Below are positions 62,424-64,000 of a stretch of DNA of 64,000 nucleotides, piece by piece; within the stretch, counting starts at the first letter, position 1, and every line of letters begins with the position of its first letter. The DNA is from Odiellus spinosus. Taxonomy: Eukaryota; Arthropoda; Arachnida; Opiliones; Phalangiidae. A program made the position numbers and the translations under genes. Location: the NCBI GenBank assembly GCA_963920705.1, contig OY987225.1:3670501-3734500 (forward strand), read 5' to 3'. The notes beneath the pieces are model-generated. The model ran no database searches. It was not told the DNA's origin and worked only from the letters and a program-made list of their open reading frames with translations.

Positions 62424-63708
62424 CCTAACACTAAATATCCCTAGGCAGTATTATAATATTTCATTATAAACCTTGAAATATAAACAAACCTTTTTCCCAC
62501 TCTTGGCGAAAAGCAGAGGCTTAAGGACAATGCTAAATCATGTAAAATTCCATTTCCAACTAAGATTATTTAAATCGAAAATATAAACCAATTAATTTAG
62601 GATATTTACGGAATTTCTGAGTAGTTCTTTTCCAAGTCTTCAGCTTCTAAAACGCGAATAATTGTTAAATCAAACTAGTTAATTTACCTAATCCTTCCAG
62701 AAGGTAAGCCTTAACAAGAGGACGCGGTACAAGAAATAACTCTTTCCGGGAAAGCGAAAGGAAAATAATCAAGGCCACTATAGGTCAGTGTTACGACTCT
62801 ACCAAAGGCTATAACGAAACGCTTACTATATAGACCTAGACTAGACAGGCGTGCTCTATGGCGCATACAAGCTGCAGCGCCCCCTTCCCGCCAGTAAACG
62901 TATATACATAGCTTCTCACGTTGTTTTGTATAGTGCCTCTATCCGCTGGTAAAGGTAATACTCCCAGTTTCCTTCGTGTATCAAAAGTGTTAACAGTTTT
63001 TTAACGTTAACACGCCTGTCTACTGAGAGTATCGTTATATAGTCTTTGGACTCTACAGAGAGAACGATTCAAGGCCATAGGGACTTTTAAGAGAGGGAGT
63101 GCCAGTGATATACCGGAAAAAATCAAGAAACGGAGCAAAAAAAAAAAAATCTGGGCTAGCCTATATCAGCATAGCGTATATCTTCCCCCCTTTCCAAAAC
63201 GAGTTTTTGGAGAGGGAAACGTGCCTTTGTAAATGCCAGACTACTTTTTATCTATTTGATTTAACATTGTGTATCAATCCGTGTTTGGTATTTTCATTAT
63301 GCCACTAAGGTAGGCTTTGCAGGTGTTCCATGATAATTGTGAAACTATTTTTGGATTTTTCGGAGGGAGGTGTAAAGGGGGGAATGGAATGTAGTATTTT
63401 CAATGGTAGTTCTCTCTTTGGGCTTGGCGGGAAAAAAATATTTAAATATTTACATATAAAATACTTTTACTCTGATTTTCAACATTACGTTTGTAATGTC
63501 AATTATTAAATTAATCTCTTAACCAAGTGTCATCCCTCGGCGCATACATCTTTATATTTAAATAATTTTAATTAAATATTCCGAATTGTAGAAATCAATT
63601 GATTTTTTAAATTTCCGAATTTAATAATTGTTTTATTATACCAACTACTTTAATATCAAATATTTTATTAAATTTTTAAACCAGTCTTGTAAAACTAAAC
63701 CAAACATC
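62424..63708. promoter_or_regulatory. 5' region of the CACTA transposase gene
   Basis: About 1.3 kb between the transposase ATG and the right subterminal repeats should hold the minus-strand promoter and 5' UTR. No TATA box or start site can be fixed with confidence. It contains a separate inverted-repeat insertion at 62802-63049. A 69-codon plus-strand frame at 63099 has no support. Confidence 0.4.
62802..63049. mobile_element. Small inverted-repeat element (about 250 bp)
   Basis: The left arm (62802-62853) reads CCAAAGGCTATAACGA, CTATATAG and TAGACAGGCGTG. The right arm (63011-63049) reads CACGCCTGTCTA, TCGTTATATAGTCTTTGG, its imperfect reverse complement. The interior of about 157 bp is richer in G and C than its surroundings (CAAGCTGCAGCGCCCCC). 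It is probably a MITE nested in the transposon's 5' region. No target-site duplication was recognised. Confidence 0.6.
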
Positions 63709-63982
63709 GAGATCACAGATGTGATCTAATGTAATTAAGTTTGAGTGATCCAAGAATAAGCTTTTATGATCTAAAAGTGAGCAATTATCTTAAAAATCAG
63801 TGGTTTTCTTAAGTACATTCTAGGATCACTTTAAAAATTATAAGATCACTGAAGGAATGCCATAAGATCACAATTTGAAATAGAAGAACACATCAAGATC
63901 ATGAAAGAGCACTGTAAGATCACTGTATAGTGATTCCAAAGTGATCATCTGTGATCTTATAGTGTATGTAAAATTTGCAGTG
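63709..63982. repeat. Right terminal and subterminal repeats of the CACTA element
   Basis: About nine GATCAC/GTGATC motifs in both orientations lie between 63711 and 63957 (for example GATCACAGATGTGATC at 63711, AAGATCACTG at 63840 and 63913, GTGATC twice near 63942-63955). They are followed by the terminal AAATTTGCAGTG. Only 18 bases of flank remain before the window ends. Transcription of the transposase starts from this side. Confidence 0.8.
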
Positions 63983-64000
63983 TTCTATGGGAAAAAATTT

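Larger units (their letters stand above)
55594..63982 (-). mobile_element. CACTA/EnSpm-type DNA transposon, 8.39 kb, apparently full length
   Basis: The left end reads CACTGCAAATTCTA at 55594. The right end, in reverse complement from 63982, reads CACTGCAAATTTTA, a 14-bp inverted repeat with one mismatch that starts with the CACTR signature of this superfamily. Inside each end lie 250-300 bp packed with GATCAC/GTGATC motifs, as expected of subterminal transposase-binding arrays. The bases flanking both ends are TT, compatible with a short target-site duplication but weak evidence. On the minus strand the element encodes a C2H2-finger transposase and a cysteine-rich accessory protein. It carries secondary inverted-repeat insertions at 56480-57301, 58233-58691 and 62802-63049. 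Both genes have one lesion, so this copy is probably not autonomous. Confidence 0.78.

Noticed and set aside
60712..62444. Plus-strand frames opposite the transposase
   Set aside because: They are shadows of the 695-codon minus-strand frame.
63099..63308. 69-codon plus-strand frame near the right end of the CACTA element
   Set aside because: It begins beside an A-run, has no splice partners and lies in the non-coding 5' region of the transposase gene.
1..64000. tRNA or rRNA genes and telomere repeats
   Set aside because: No A/B-box-like tRNA pattern with cloverleaf arms, no rRNA-like conserved stretch and no TTAGG or similar telomeric array was noticed.

Overview
The window looks like AT-rich eukaryotic nuclear DNA, most likely from an insect or other arthropod. 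It has spliced genes with 60-120 bp introns and GT..AG borders, megasatellite arrays, DNA transposons with nested inverted-repeat elements, and no bacterial-style operons. I cannot name the species.

Layout. (1) 1-2381 is a 62-bp satellite built round an 18-bp perfect palindrome. (2) 2382-44541 is an unbroken array of about 1,900 copies of a 22-bp satellite. Monomer variants (AAATG, AATTGAACC, GAACG, AAACG and a 19-bp deletion form) are arranged in higher-order repeats of about 0.43, 0.8, 1.3-1.6 and 2.9 kb and in an 11.67-kb duplication. Copy lengths differ almost always by multiples of 22 bp. The long open frames here are by-products of monomers lacking TGA and are not genes. (3) 44542-48160 is non-coding, with three inverted-repeat elements and a 123-138 bp tandem repeat. 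(4) 48178-50331 is a broken five-exon gene with a BED-like finger and a hAT-type N-terminal segment. It carries a 98-bp palindrome inside its first exon. (5) 51106-52244 holds unrecognised exons and a two-exon dUTPase-like fragment. (6) 52807-53517 is a three-exon minus-strand gene of unknown family. (7) 53518-55593 is degenerate.

(8) 55594-63982 is what I read as an essentially complete 8.39-kb CACTA/EnSpm-type transposon. It has CACTG..CAGTG termini with a matching terminal inverted repeat and clustered GATCAC/GTGATC subterminal repeats at both ends. On the minus strand are two genes: a C2H2-finger transposase (broken by one frameshift near its C terminus) and, just downstream, an eight-exon cysteine-rich accessory gene whose splice phases all agree over 589 codons but which has one in-frame TGA. 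Its introns contain a large foldback palindrome and a hAT-type MITE. The two genes probably worked as a transposition unit. Both look inactivated here unless the lesions are sequencing errors.
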